From: Alphaproteobacteria bacterium | Lineage (GTDB): Bacteria; Pseudomonadota; Alphaproteobacteria; UBA9219; RGZA01 | Length of the DNA stretch: 35,036 bases | NCBI GenBank assembly: GCA_028278105.1 | Contig: JANQEX010000038.1 | Location: forward strand, 1-35,036 | Reading direction: 5' to 3' | In this document: positions 7,003 to 14,767 of the stretch, piece by piece | Numbering within the stretch: position 1 is the first letter of the stretch | How the letters are laid out: every line of letters starts with the position of its first letter | Notes under the pieces: generated by a model | Seen by the model: only the letters and a program-made list of their open reading frames with translations | Database searches by the model: none | Told to the model about the DNA's origin: nothing | Made by a program: the position numbers and the translations under genes

Positions 7003-10000
7003 ATGTTCATCCATCTCCGCGCGCACAGCTCCTATTCGCTGCTGGAAGGGGCGATTGGGACCAAAAACCTGGTTCGCCTCGCCAGGGAGGCGGGGATGCC
7101 CGCCATCGCGCTGACCGACACGGGCAATATGTTCGGCGCCCTCGAATTTGCGATGGAGGCGGTGGAGGCGGGCATTCAGCCCATCATCGGCAGCCTGATC
7201 GCATTGCGCGATGTGGCCCCTCGCAAAAACGGCAATGAGCCGCAAAAATTCCTGCCCCTTCTGGCCCGCGACAAGAAGGGCTATCGCAACCTTATGGCGC
7301 TTTCCAGCGCCTCCTGGCTGGAGGCGGCGGGCGAGGGGGAGGCGTTCATCACCCTTCCCATGCTTCAGAAAAGAACCGACGGCCTCATCGCGCTCACCGG
7401 CGGGCCCACGGGACCCGTCGGCCGGTTCCTGCTGGATGGGCAGGATGAAGCGGCCGAGGCATTGCTGCTCACGTTGAAAGAGCTTTTTCCCGAACGTCTG
7501 TATGTGGAAATCCAGCGCCACGGCGAAGGCGAGTTCGCCGAGCGCGAGGACCGCACCGAAAGCGCGTTCGTCGATCTTGCCTACAAGCACGGCCTGCCGC
7601 TTCTGGCCACCAACGACATCCTGTTCGCCGGCGAGAGCATGTTCGAGGCGCATGACGCGCTGATCTGCATCGCCGCCAAGGGCCATTATGTGAACGAAAC
7701 CGGCCGCCCGCGCGTCACCCGCCATCACCGCTTCAAAACAGCGGCGGAGATGGAGGCGCTGTTCGCCGATCTGCCCGAAGCGGTTGCGAATACGCGGGTG
7801 GTGGCGCAACGCTGTAGCTGGTGGCCGAAAAAGACCACGCCCATTCTGCCGCCCTTCGAAACCGCGTCGGACCGCAACAAGGAGGACGAGCTTCGCGCGC
7901 AGGCGGTGGAGGGGCTGTCCGCCCGCCTTTCCGCCGTCCCGTCCATCACCGACCATGAAGGCTACCGCAAGCGGCTGGATTACGAGCTGGACGTGATTAG
8001 CGCCATGGGCTTCGCGGGGTATTTCCTGATCGTGGCCGACTTCATCAAATGGGCCAAGGCGCGCGATATTCCGGTGGGACCGGGGCGCGGTTCGGGCGTG
8101 GGATCGCTGGTGGCCTGGGCGTTGACGATCACCGACCTTGATCCCATTCCGCTGAACCTGCTGTTCGAGCGTTTCCTGAATCCCGAACGAGTCTCGATGC
8201 CCGATTTCGATATCGACTTCTGCCAGGAGCGGCGCGACGAGGTCATCGCCTATGTGCAGCAGCGCTATGGGGCCGAGCGCGTCGCGCAGATCATCACCTT
8301 CGGCAAGCTCCAGGCCCGCGCCGTGCTGCGCAATGTGGGCCGCGTGCTGGGCATGCCGCTGGGCTATGTCGACAAAATCTGCAAGCTGGTGCCGTTCAAC
8401 CCCGCCAATCCCGTCTTGCTGAAAGACGCGGTGGAAGGCGAGCCGGCTCTCGCCGCCCTGCGCGACAGCGACCCGGCGGTGGCCCGCCTGATCGATATAT
8501 CGCTCAAGCTGGAGGGGCTTTATGCCCATGCCTCCACCCATGCCGCGGGCCTCGTGATCGGCGACCGGCCGCTGCCGCAACTCGTGCCGCTTTACCGCGA
8601 TCCGCGCGCGCCCCTGCCCGTCACCCAGTTCAGCATGAAAACGGTGGAGCTTGCGGGCCTTGTGAAATTCGACTTCCTCGGACTCAAGACGCTCTCGGTT
8701 TTGCAGCAGGCCTGCGACATCGTGAAAAAGGTGGAAGGGGTGGAGATTGATCTCTCGCATCTGCCGCTGGAAGATGCGCCGGCCTATGCCATGCTCGCGC
8801 GCGGCGAAACGCTGGGGGTGTTCCAGCTTGAAGGTTCCGGCATGCGCGACACGCTGCGCCGCCTGAAGCCCACGCGGTTCGAGGATATCATCGCCCTTGT
8901 CGCCCTCTACCGTCCGGGGCCGATGGACAATATTCCCAAATACATCAAGGTGAAGAACGGCGCGGAACGGCCCGATTACCTTCACCCCCTGCTGGAGCCG
9001 GTGCTGAAAGAAACCTACGGCATCGCCATTTATCAGGAACAGGTCATGCAGATCGCGCAGGTGCTCTCCGGCTACACGCTCGGCGCCGCCGATCTGCTGC
9101 GCCGCGCCATGGGCAAGAAGAACAAGAGGGAAATGGCCGCGCAGCGCAAGAATTTCATCCGCGGCGCGGGCGAGAAGGGCGTGCCCGCCAATCAGGCCGA
9201 AATGATTTTCGAGCAGGTGGACAAGTTCGCGGGCTACGGCTTCAACAAATCGCACGCCGCGGCTTACGCGATGATCGCCTGGCGCACGGCCTGGCTGAAG
9301 GCGCATCATCCGGTGGCGTTCTATGCCGCCTCCATGACCTTCGACATGGGCTCGACCGACAAGCTGAACATTTTCCGGCAGGAACTGCTGCGGCTTGGCA
9401 TTCCGCTTCTGCCGCCCGACGTCAACCGCTCGACCGGCGTCTTTTCGGTGGAAAAGACGGACGGAAAAATGTGTATCCGCTACGCGCTGGCGGCGGTGAA
9501 GGGCGTGGGGCTGGAAGCGATGAAGGCTCTGGTGGCCGAGCGCGAGGCGAACGGCCCCTACACGGACCTGTTCGATTTCGCCGGCCGCCTGGACGGCAAG
9601 GTCATCAACAAAAGGCAGATGGAAAGCCTGATTTGCGCGGGCGCGTTCGACAGCCTTGATTCCAGCCGCGCGCGGGTGATGGAAAATGTGGAGCTTCTGG
9701 TGCGCCTGGCCGGCCATGCGGCGCATGAGCGCGAGGTGGGGCAGGCCAGCCTCTTCGCCGCCGCGCCGCAGCCGGCGGCCCGGCCCGCCTTGCGCGAGGT
9801 CAGGCCATGGGCGGACCTTGAGCGGCTGCAAAAGGAATTCGGCGCGCTTGGCTTTTATCTGTCGGCGCACCCGCTGGATGCCTTCCGGCCCCTGCTGGAG
9901 CGTTTGGGCGCCGTGCGCGCCGCGCAGCTTGGCGAGGCGGCGGGGGCGAGCGGATCACAACGCCGCAAGATCGCGGGCATTCTGGTTTCAAGGCAGGAGC

Positions 10001-10440
10001 GCACCGCCAAATCCGGCAACCGCTTTGCCTTCGCGCAGTTCTCCGACATGACCGGGCTGTTCGAGGTGACGGTTTTCTCGGAAATCCTGAACGCCAGCCG
10101 CGAGATGCTGACCACCGGCGCGCCGCTTCTTCTCACGGTGGATGTTCAGGGCGCGCCGCAGGAATACCGCCTCACCCTGCAACAGGTGGAGCGGCTTGAC
10201 GACGTCGCGGCGCGCGAAAGCCAGGGGCTGATGCTGGTGCTTGGCAACGGGGAAGGATTGGCGGCGGCCTCGAATCTCATCGGCAAAACGCCGCGCGGCA
10301 AAAGCCGCGTTCACCTGCTGGTGGATCTGGACGGCGAGGAAGAGGCCGAAATCGCCCTCCCCGGCGGCTTTGCCCTCTCGGCCGAATTGCGCCATTCCCT
10401 CAAGGCCCTGCCGGGCGTTCTTGACGTGCAGGATTTGTAA
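7003..10440 (+). CDS. dnaE: DNA polymerase III alpha subunit
   Basis: Catalytic subunit of the replicative polymerase. 1145 aa (E. coli 1160). The N-terminal PHP domain begins HLRAHSSYSLLEG. The palm motif PDFDIDF carries D401 and D403 and the third catalytic aspartate is D557 in KFDFLG, almost the same numbering as E. coli (D401, D403, D555). A fingers and beta-binding region follows (GYGFNKSHAAAYA), then an OB fold around residues 985-1060 (KIAGILVS to FEVTVFSE) and a C-terminal tail. The family N-terminus supports the ATG at 7003, although the Shine-Dalgarno is poor. The last nine codons and stop (10411-10440) recur as direct repeats at 11107 and 11727, flanking toxin-antitoxin cassettes. 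Lies upstream of rpsB as I recall from other alphaproteobacteria. Confidence 0.98.
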   Translation: MFIHLRAHSSYSLLEGAIGTKNLVRLAREAGMPAIALTDTGNMFGALEFAMEAVEAGIQPIIGSLIALRDVAPRKNGNEPQKFLPLLARDKKGYRNLMALSSASWLEAAGEGEAFITLPMLQKRTDGLIALTGGPTGPVGRFLLDGQDEAAEALLLTLKELFPERLYVEIQRHGEGEFAEREDRTESAFVDLAYKHGLPLLATNDILFAGESMFEAHDALICIAAKGHYVNETGRPRVTRHHRFKTAAEMEALFADLPEAVANTRVVAQRCSWWPKKTTPILPPFETASDRNKEDELRAQAVEGLSARLSAVPSITDHEGYRKRLDYELDVISAMGFAGYFLIVADFIKWAKARDIPVGPGRGSGVGSLVAWALTITDLDPIPLNLLFERFLNPERVSMPDFDIDFCQERRDEVIAYVQQRYGAERVAQIITFGKLQARAVLRNVGRVLGMPLGYVDKICKLVPFNPANPVLLKDAVEGEPALAALRDSDPAVARLIDISLKLEGLYAHASTHAAGLVIGDRPLPQLVPLYRDPRAPLPVTQFSMKTVELAGLVKFDFLGLKTLSVLQQACDIVKKVEGVEIDLSHLPLEDAPAYAMLARGETLGVFQLEGSGMRDTLRRLKPTRFEDIIALVALYRPGPMDNIPKYIKVKNGAERPDYLHPLLEPVLKETYGIAIYQEQVMQIAQVLSGYTLGAADLLRRAMGKKNKREMAAQRKNFIRGAGEKGVPANQAEMIFEQVDKFAGYGFNKSHAAAYAMIAWRTAWLKAHHPVAFYAASMTFDMGSTDKLNIFRQELLRLGIPLLPPDVNRSTGVFSVEKTDGKMCIRYALAAVKGVGLEAMKALVAEREANGPYTDLFDFAGRLDGKVINKRQMESLICAGAFDSLDSSRARVMENVELLVRLAGHAAHEREVGQASLFAAAPQPAARPALREVRPWADLERLQKEFGALGFYLSAHPLDAFRPLLERLGAVRAAQLGEAAGASGSQRRKIAGILVSRQERTAKSGNRFAFAQFSDMTGLFEVTVFSEILNASREMLTTGAPLLLTVDVQGAPQEYRLTLQQVERLDDVAARESQGLMLVLGNGEGLAAASNLIGKTPRGKSRVHLLVDLDGEEEAEIALPGGFALSAELRHSLKALPGVLDVQDL
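10411..10440 (+). repeat. Direct repeat DR1 (3' end of dnaE)
   Basis: 30 bp encoding the DnaE C-terminus PGVLDVQDL plus stop. It matches DR2 (11107-11136) with one substitution and DR3 (11727-11755), which is identical to DR2 over 29 bp. Similarity to DR2 extends a further 6 bp upstream with one mismatch. Confidence 0.95.
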
Positions 10441-10463
10441 GCGAAACAGTTTTGTGCTATACA
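10435..10463 (+). promoter_or_regulatory. Candidate promoter of first antitoxin-toxin module
   Basis: TTGTAA (10435-10440, the end of DR1) is followed after exactly 17 bp by TATACA (10458-10463), 7 bp before the antitoxin ATG. The second module has the same spacing from DR2. With so short a leader the transcript would be almost leaderless. Confidence 0.5.
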
Positions 10464-10470
10464 TAATTTC

Positions 10471-10797
10471 ATGAAATTCGAAGTTCCCAATTCGCTGGAA
10501 GCGAAGATTGTCGATCACGCCAGGGCCGCCGGTCTTTCGGTGGAAGATTTTCTGCGGAAAGCCATTATTGAGAAAATCGAAAGTGTCGAAGAAAACATTG
10601 CGGCGGTCGAAGCGATAACCTCCGCGTCCCGCTCGCTCAGCCGGGAAGAAATCCTGAAAATCGTCATGAAAGGCGATTATCCAAATGACGAGGAAATAGC
10701 GCGGGCCGTTGCCGAAGACCCCGACGCGCCGCCCCTGCTTGATTACGAAACCATGAAGCAGAATTACAAGCCTATGCCGCCGCTCAAGCGGGTGTAG
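10471..10797 (+). CDS. BrnA-like antitoxin, module 1
   Basis: 108 aa. The N-terminus (MKFEVPNSLEAKI, then a helix with AAGLSVEDFLRKAI) fits a ribbon-helix-helix or similar small DNA-binding fold. The C-terminus EDPDAPPLLDYETMKQNYK with PMPPL closely matches the antitoxin of module 2 and resembles the acidic 'DPDAPPL' tail of BrnA-type antitoxins of the DUF497 (BrnT) toxins. Expected role: bind and neutralise the toxin and repress the operon. The partner toxin gene 10 bp downstream is frameshifted, so this antitoxin may now be solitary or guard against the second module. No Shine-Dalgarno is visible. Compared with module 2 it has an extra middle segment (about residues 40-75). Confidence 0.8.
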   Translation: MKFEVPNSLEAKIVDHARAAGLSVEDFLRKAIIEKIESVEENIAAVEAITSASRSLSREEILKIVMKGDYPNDEEIARAVAEDPDAPPLLDYETMKQNYKPMPPLKRV

Positions 10798-10807
10798 GAA
10801 GGCGTCC

Positions 10808-11088
10808 ATGTTCGAATGGAACAAGGAGAAGGCGCGGCTTAACGAGAAAAAGCATGGAGTCGGTTTCAGCGAAGCGGCACAGATATTTTTTACCCCCTAT
10901 TTTGCCATGGAAGACAAGCGCAGGGAGTATGGGGAAATCCGCTTCAACGCGCCCTTGGGTGTTCCTCCCAAAACATGCTGCGCGTGACTTATACCTTTCG
11001 TGAAGGCGCCATTCGCATTATTTCCGCGCGAAAAGCCAATTCCGCTGAAAAGAAAATCTATCTGGAAAGTCTCAAGGAAAACGAATAG
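10808..11088 (+). pseudogene. brnT: BrnT-family toxin, module 1, frameshifted
   Basis: The frame opens MFEWNKEKARLNEKKHGVGF, the typical start of BrnT (DUF497) RelE-fold ribonuclease toxins, and reads to GEIRFNAPLG. It then runs into a premature TGA after 59 codons. In the next frame the expected C-terminal half follows: MLRVTYTFREGAIRIISARK, ending YLESLKENE and TAG at 11086-11088. One base lost in the C-run at about 10958-10960 explains the break. Ribosome site AGGAAGG precedes the ATG. Either a true inactivation or a sequencing error in a homopolymer; the intact homologue is at 11440-11715. Confidence 0.8.
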
Positions 11089-11106
11089 GCGCATGGAAAA
11101 GCCCGG

Positions 11107-11136
11107 CCGGGCGTTCCTGACGTGCAGGATTTGTAA
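11107..11136 (+). repeat. Direct repeat DR2
   Basis: 30 bp, 29 identical to the dnaE 3' end (DR1). It sits between module 1 and module 2 and would encode PGVPDVQDL-stop. The preceding bases make GCCCGGCCGGGC (11101-11112) a perfect palindrome. Unit DR1 to DR2 is 696 bp and DR2 to DR3 is 620 bp. Confidence 0.95.
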
Positions 11137-11159
11137 AATCTTTTTGAATGCGCTATTCT
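11131..11159 (+). promoter_or_regulatory. Candidate promoter of second antitoxin-toxin module
   Basis: TTGTAA (11131-11136, the end of DR2) and TATTCT (11154-11159) are separated by exactly 17 bp, 29 bp before the antitoxin ATG. Same geometry as at module 1 though the spacer sequences differ. Confidence 0.5.
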
Positions 11160-11188
11160 TTATCATGAAGAATCGGAGAGCTACGGCC

Positions 11189-11437
11189 ATGAACATCGAA
11201 CTTTCAAAGGAAGTCGAAAAGAAAATCCGCAGCATGGCGGAGAAGCTCGGCCTCAAGCCCGAAGAACTCGCCTTGGGATTTGTTGAGGAAAAAGTAAAAG
11301 GGCTTGAAGGCATTTACCCGTCTGACGCCGTTCTCGCCGCGCAGATTGCGCAAGACCCGGACTCCCCTCCACTTCTTGATTACGAGACGCTCAAAAAGAC
11401 CTTCAAGCCCATGCCACCCCTTGATCAACTGGATTAG
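11189..11437 (+). CDS. BrnA-like antitoxin, module 2
   Basis: 82 aa. The N-terminal strand MNIELSKEVEKKI followed by two short helices fits a ribbon-helix-helix DNA-binding fold. The C-terminus DPDSPPLLDYETLKKTFK with PMPPL matches antitoxin 1. The start at 11189 is chosen for GGAGAG nine bases upstream and for the conserved N-terminus; the frame is open further upstream through the toxin-1 remnant, but that part is not antitoxin-like. The toxin gene starts 2 bp after the stop, so the two are cotranscribed, with antitoxin first (canonical BrnTA has the toxin first). Expected to neutralise the toxin and autoregulate. Confidence 0.85.
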   Translation: MNIELSKEVEKKIRSMAEKLGLKPEELALGFVEEKVKGLEGIYPSDAVLAAQIAQDPDSPPLLDYETLKKTFKPMPPLDQLD

Positions 11438-11439
11438 GC

Positions 11440-11715
11440 ATGGAGTTTGAATGGGACCCCGAAAAGAATCTCAAGAACATCTACCGGCACGGCATCCCTT
11501 TTGACCGTGCCGCGGAAATTTTTTCGTCTCCCTGCCTGTATTTCGTCGATACGCGCCGGGACTATGGAGAGAAAAGATATAATGCTCTTGGCGTCAGTCA
11601 GAAAGTCGTGATGAACGTTACGTTTGTGCGCAGAGGCGCAAAAACACGGATTATTTCAGCAAGACTGGCGGGACAGCATGAGCGGCGCGCTTACCGCGAG
11701 TGGGCTGGTGAATAA
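11440..11715 (+). CDS. brnT: BrnT-family ribonuclease toxin, module 2
   Basis: 91 aa, the usual BrnT size. Shows the family hallmarks: MEFEWDPEKNLKNIYRHGI at the start, a D(T)RRDYGEKRY segment in the middle, and VRRGAKTRIISARLA followed by HERRAY at the C-terminus. BrnT proteins have a RelE-like fold and cleave RNA to arrest growth. The gene is intact, unlike the module 1 homologue, and starts 2 bp after its antitoxin. DR3 begins 11 bp after the stop. GC content is lower than in dnaE or rpsB, which fits acquisition as a cassette. Confidence 0.88.
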   Translation: MEFEWDPEKNLKNIYRHGIPFDRAAEIFSSPCLYFVDTRRDYGEKRYNALGVSQKVVMNVTFVRRGAKTRIISARLAGQHERRAYREWAGE

Positions 11716-11726
11716 ATCCATGTCCG

Positions 11727-11755
11727 CCGGGCGTTCCTGACGTGCAGGATTTGTA
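11727..11755 (+). repeat. Direct repeat DR3
   Basis: 29 bp identical to DR2, immediately after module 2. It ends TTGTAG rather than TTGTAA, and no -10-like hexamer occurs at 17 bp, so it does not look like a promoter. It closes the two-module island on the right. Confidence 0.93.
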
Positions 11756-11818
11756 GTTTTGCCGCTTATCAAGGCGAAAAATCTCACGCCCGGCAAAGCC
11801 GCCGGTTGCGAGGTGGGT

Positions 11819-12433
11819 TCAAGACGGAAAAGCGCCTTCCGGCGGGCGTTTCCAGTGGATCGGTTGAGGCTTCCGTGTCTCAAGAAAATTCACCAGATTC
11901 TGGAGGTCAGGACCAACAGGCTTCGGCGCTTTAACGACAAACCTCTTGATGGATGACCAGGCCTGTTTCCACAACCCGCTTCTTTTGAGATCTTTCTGCC
12001 TGATATCGTGAGCGGAGTTGGTGACCTGCGTCCTGTCCGTGCGCAAGATCCCGCTGACATAGGCACGCATTTTTTCTTCGGCCTGCCACCACTGTTCACT
12101 TCCTGGGAGCAAGTCCTTCATGACCTTATAAACAAAATTAACGCCCCACGCCTTGTCCGTCTCCGCGCTCTCGTCGGCGTAGGCCCACATGTTTCGTTCG
12201 GCATCATTCTCCAGGTTGCTTCCTTTGGGTGCAGCGTTCCTGGCTCTCAAGGCAAACTCGGCAGCCTCAATTTTATTCTCCAAAAAGCCGGCCAGTCCGA
12301 AAAAGACTTTCGGGAAACGTGGATCGGCGAAGTGCTCCTCACTATTGAGAAGGGCTTTAAGACAGGCATAAATCCCTGTTTGGTCCCTGGAAGTCACAGC
12401 CTCCTGGGCAAATCCGAAAAAGCCGTTACCCAT
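11819..12433 (-). CDS. Orphan 204-aa protein of unknown function
   Basis: Family not recognised. No signal peptide or membrane segment. The sequence is rich in aromatic residues (FFGFA, FFGLAGFLE, WAYADE, WGVNFVYKV, QWWQAEEK) and probably helical, with a basic C-terminal third. A strong ribosome site AAGGAG seven bases before the ATG supports the start. It is transcribed opposite to its neighbours and lies between DR3 and a diverged DR-like sequence ahead of rpsB, so it may be a third cargo gene of the same island. GC content is lower than the surrounding housekeeping genes. Confidence 0.8.
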   Translation of the reverse strand: MGNGFFGFAQEAVTSRDQTGIYACLKALLNSEEHFADPRFPKVFFGLAGFLENKIEAAEFALRARNAAPKGSNLENDAERNMWAYADESAETDKAWGVNFVYKVMKDLLPGSEQWWQAEEKMRAYVSGILRTDRTQVTNSAHDIRQKDLKRSGLWKQAWSSIKRFVVKAPKPVGPDLQNLVNFLETRKPQPIHWKRPPEGAFPS

Positions 12434-12569
12434 GTAAAGCTCCTTCGTCTGAATAAAAAATCACCGGCGGCAATATGCCAAAATCCTTCCCGGCATCGCG
12501 CGTTCGCATGCATCGTATAGTAGCCTTGAGACTGACAAGGAAGGTTTTTTTTACTTTCAACTAATGGGA

Positions 12570-12599
12570 GCAGGAGTTCTTGAGGCGCGGGGTTTGTGG
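12570..12599 (+). repeat. Possible diverged fourth copy of the dnaE-end repeat
   Basis: Matches DR1 at 21 of 30 positions without gaps, including the run GTTCTTGA and the end TTTGT. It sits just upstream of the rpsB leader and would bound the orphan gene unit on the right. Could be chance in GC-rich DNA. Confidence 0.4.
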
Positions 12600-12606
12600 T
12601 TAATAT
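12580..12606 (+). promoter_or_regulatory. Weak candidate promoter for rpsB-tsf
   Basis: TTGAGG (12580-12585) and TAATAT (12601-12606) are 15 bp apart, upstream of the structured rpsB leader. The short spacing makes this only a guess. The rest of the 394-bp gap (12434-12827) holds the candidate promoter, the DR-like segment and the leader. Confidence 0.3.
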
Positions 12607-12677
12607 TAAGGGCCCCTTGCTTTCACCCGGCGAACTCCCTAAAACAGCGCCAACTCACATCCTGCCGTGAACGACAG

Positions 12678-12783
12678 GGACCGGGCGGAAAAACCGGTCC
12701 TCGCGTTTCCGGTGTCCCGCCACTTGACTTGCCGGAACCACCTTATCAACAAGGCCGGGTCCGAAGGCAAGTTAAGTGGCGGG
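12678..12783 (+). promoter_or_regulatory. Structured 5' leader of rpsB (candidate S2 autoregulatory leader)
   Basis: Two hairpins precede rpsB. The first is a perfect 7-bp stem, GGACCGG (12678-12684) with CCGGTCC (12694-12700). The second is an 18-bp stem, CCCGCCACTTGACTTGCC (12716-12733) with GGCAAGTTAAGTGGCGGG (12766-12783), with one G-U-type mismatch. Its 32-nt apical part can fold further (GGAACC/GGGTCC, CCTT/AAGG). The stem ends 44 bp before the ATG. S2 represses rpsB-tsf translation through the leader in E. coli; this structure is a candidate for the same control here. Confidence 0.6.
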
Positions 12784-12827
12784 ATGCAATTGCGGCAGGA
12801 GACGCTTAACCGGAGAAAGGACACAAC

Positions 12828-13649
12828 ATGGCCGAGTTGCCATCATTCACCATGCGTCAGCTCATGGAAGCGGGCGTGCATTTTGGTCACCACACCCGCC
12901 GCTGGAATCCGAAAATGGCTTCCTACCTTTTCGGTGTGCGGAACAATGTTCACATCATTGATCTTGAGCAGACGGTGCCGCTGCTTTACCGCGCGCTGAA
13001 TGCCGTTCAAAGCGTGGTGTCACAAGGCGGGCGCGTGCTGTTTGTCGGCACCAAGCACCAGGCGCAGGATATCGTCGCCAGGGCCGCGAAGCATTGCGGC
13101 CAGTATTACGTGAACAGCCGCTGGCTGGGCGGCACGCTCACCAACTGGAAGACCATTTCCAATTCCATCAAGCGCCTGCGCGACATTGAAACACAGATCA
13201 CCGAGCAGGCCGAAAAGCTCACCAAGAAGGAACTGCTTCAGCTTACCCGCGAGCAGGCGAAGCTTGAGCAGTCCCTTGGCGGCATCAAGGACATGGGCGG
13301 CCTTCCCGACATTTTGTTCATCATCGACACCAACAAGGAAGACATCGCCGTGAAGGAGGCGCAGAAGCTGGGCATCCCTGTCGTGGCGGTTCTGGACAGC
13401 AATTCCGATCCTTCGGGCATCGCCTATCCCATTCCGGGCAACGACGACGCCATCCGCGCCATTCAGTCCTACTGCGATCTGGTGTCGGCCGCGGTGCTGG
13501 CGGGCCTTCAGGTCGAGGCCATCGCCAGCGGCGCCGATCTGGGGGCCGTCGCCGGGCCTGAGGCGGAAGCGCCTCCGGCCAACGGCAACGATGTGCCGCC
13601 GCCTCCGGCGGCGGAGGCTCCCGCGGAAACGCAGGTGGCGCAGGCGTAA
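12828..13649 (+). CDS. rpsB: 30S ribosomal protein S2
   Basis: Small-subunit protein needed for S1 binding and translation initiation. 273 aa; the S2 core covers residues 1-230 ([22 protein letters not shown] at the start, [45 protein letters not shown]). An extra Ala/Pro/Glu-rich tail of about 40 residues beyond the E. coli length is common in alphaproteobacteria. The ribosome site GGAG/AAAGGA lies just upstream of the ATG. tsf follows after 152 bp occupied by a palindromic repeat, and the pair is normally cotranscribed. Confidence 0.98.
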   Translation: MAELPSFTMRQLMEAGVHFGHHTRRWNPKMASYLFGVRNNVHIIDLEQTVPLLYRALNAVQSVVSQGGRVLFVGTKHQAQDIVARAAKHCGQYYVNSRWLGGTLTNWKTISNSIKRLRDIETQITEQAEKLTKKELLQLTREQAKLEQSLGGIKDMGGLPDILFIIDTNKEDIAVKEAQKLGIPVVAVLDSNSDPSGIAYPIPGNDDAIRAIQSYCDLVSAAVLAGLQVEAIASGADLGAVAGPEAEAPPANGNDVPPPPAAEAPAETQVAQA

Positions 13650-13660
13650 TTATGTACTCG

Positions 13661-13768
13661 CGTCATTGCGAGGAGGCGCGCCGTAGTGAAACGAAGGCGG
13701 GCGACGAAGCAATCCAGGAATCTGCATTTCTGGATTGCTTCACCCGCTAAAGCGGGCTCGCAATGACG
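13661..13768. repeat. Nested palindrome, GTCATTGCGAG / GAAGCAATCCAG family
   Basis: The outer inverted repeat is CGTCATTGCGAG (13661-13672) with CTCGCAATGACG (13757-13768), and the inner inverted repeat is GAAGCAATCCAG (13706-13717) with CTGGATTGCTTC (13730-13741). It fills the rpsB-tsf spacer and may attenuate read-through into tsf. The GAAGCAATCCA arm is shared with the element at 19283-19424. Repeats of this kind are widespread in alphaproteobacterial genomes. Confidence 0.85.
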
Positions 13769-13801
13769 GTTTTGTCAATATGAGCCTATCAGGAGACATT
13801 C

Positions 13802-14728
13802 ATGGCCGACATTTCCGCCACCGCCGTCAAGGAGCTTCGGGAAAAGACCGGCGCGGGCATGATGGATTGCAAAAAGGCGCTCACCGAAGCGGGGGGCGAC
13901 ATGGAAGCCGCCATCGACTGGCTGCGCAAGAAAGGCCTGTCGGCGGCGGCCCGGAAGGCCGGGCGCGTCGCGGCCGAGGGGTTGGTGGCGGTCTCCGCCT
14001 CCGGCAACAGGGGCACGGCGGTGGAGGTGAATGCCGAGACCGATTTCGTGGGCCGCAACGAGCAGTTTCAGGGCTTCGTGCGCAATGTGGGCGAGGCGGC
14101 GCAGGACGCCGGCGGCGATCTTGAAAGGCTGAAGGCCGCGGCCTATCCCGGCACGGGCCGCACCGTGCAGGAGGAGTTGGCGCATCTCATCGCCACCATC
14201 GGCGAGAACATGAACATCCGCCGCGCGCGGCAGATCACGGCGGGCGAGGGCGTGGTGGCCGCCTATACCCATAACGCGGTCGCGCCCAATCTGGGCAAGA
14301 TCGGCGTGCTGGTGGCGCTTGAGTCAAAGGCCGGGCCGGAAAAATTGCAGGATCTTGGCCGCAAGCTGGCCATGCATGTGGCGGCGGCGCGTCCCGAATT
14401 TCTTTCCATCGAAAGCGTCGATACGGGCGCGCTGGAGCGCGAGCGCGCGGTGGCCACCGAGCAGGCCCGGCAGTCCGGCAAGCCCGAAGCGGTGATCCCC
14501 AGAATCGTCGAAGGCCGCATCAGGAAATATTACGAGGAAACCGTGCTGCTGGAGCAGGCCTTCGTGATGGATCCCGGCAGCCGCGTCAGGCAGGTGCTTG
14601 AAAAAGCGGGCGCGGAGCTTGGCGCGCCGGTCGTGCTTTCCGGCTTCGTCCGCTTCCAGCTTGGCGAGGGCATCGAGAAGGACAATGGCGACGACTTTGC
14701 CGCCGAGGTGGCGAAACTGGCGGGGTAG
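13802..14728 (+). CDS. tsf: Elongation factor Ts
   Basis: Nucleotide exchange factor that recycles EF-Tu-GDP in the cytoplasm. 308 aa. The N-terminal domain shows [17 protein letters not shown] and the core motif [12 protein letters not shown]; the second core subdomain includes [11 protein letters not shown] and the C-terminal EKAGAELG region. Ribosome site AGGAGA eight bases before the ATG. It lies in the conserved order rpsB-tsf-pyrH-frr. Confidence 0.98.
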   Translation: MADISATAVKELREKTGAGMMDCKKALTEAGGDMEAAIDWLRKKGLSAAARKAGRVAAEGLVAVSASGNRGTAVEVNAETDFVGRNEQFQGFVRNVGEAAQDAGGDLERLKAAAYPGTGRTVQEELAHLIATIGENMNIRRARQITAGEGVVAAYTHNAVAPNLGKIGVLVALESKAGPEKLQDLGRKLAMHVAAARPEFLSIESVDTGALERERAVATEQARQSGKPEAVIPRIVEGRIRKYYEETVLLEQAFVMDPGSRVRQVLEKAGAELGAPVVLSGFVRFQLGEGIEKDNGDDFAAEVAKLAG

Positions 14729-14767
14729 GTGAAGAGTTTCGAGGTCCGTGCTTTTCAAAAAGGACGG

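Noticed and set aside
6967-9870. Long minus-strand open frame (about 970 codons) across dnaE
   Set aside because: It is the antisense shadow of dnaE in GC-rich DNA; no ribosome site, and the translated protein is Arg/His/Gly-biased with no domain.
11000-11188. N-terminal extension of the second antitoxin into the toxin-1 remnant
   Set aside because: The in-frame upstream part reads through the broken toxin and the direct repeat in a different frame; the ribosome site GGAGAG and the family N-terminus place the start at 11189.
10411-11755. CRISPR-like array
   Set aside because: Only three repeats with 590-666 bp between them holding genes; not spacer-sized and no cas genes.
12564-12809. 81-codon plus-strand frame ahead of rpsB
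   Set aside because: It runs through the structured rpsB leader and has no ribosome site; the RNA structure explains the sequence better.
13661-13768. Possible tRNA or small RNA gene in the rpsB-tsf spacer
   Set aside because: The folding comes from two nested inverted repeats of a dispersed family; no tRNA arms, TTC loop or CCA-type end.
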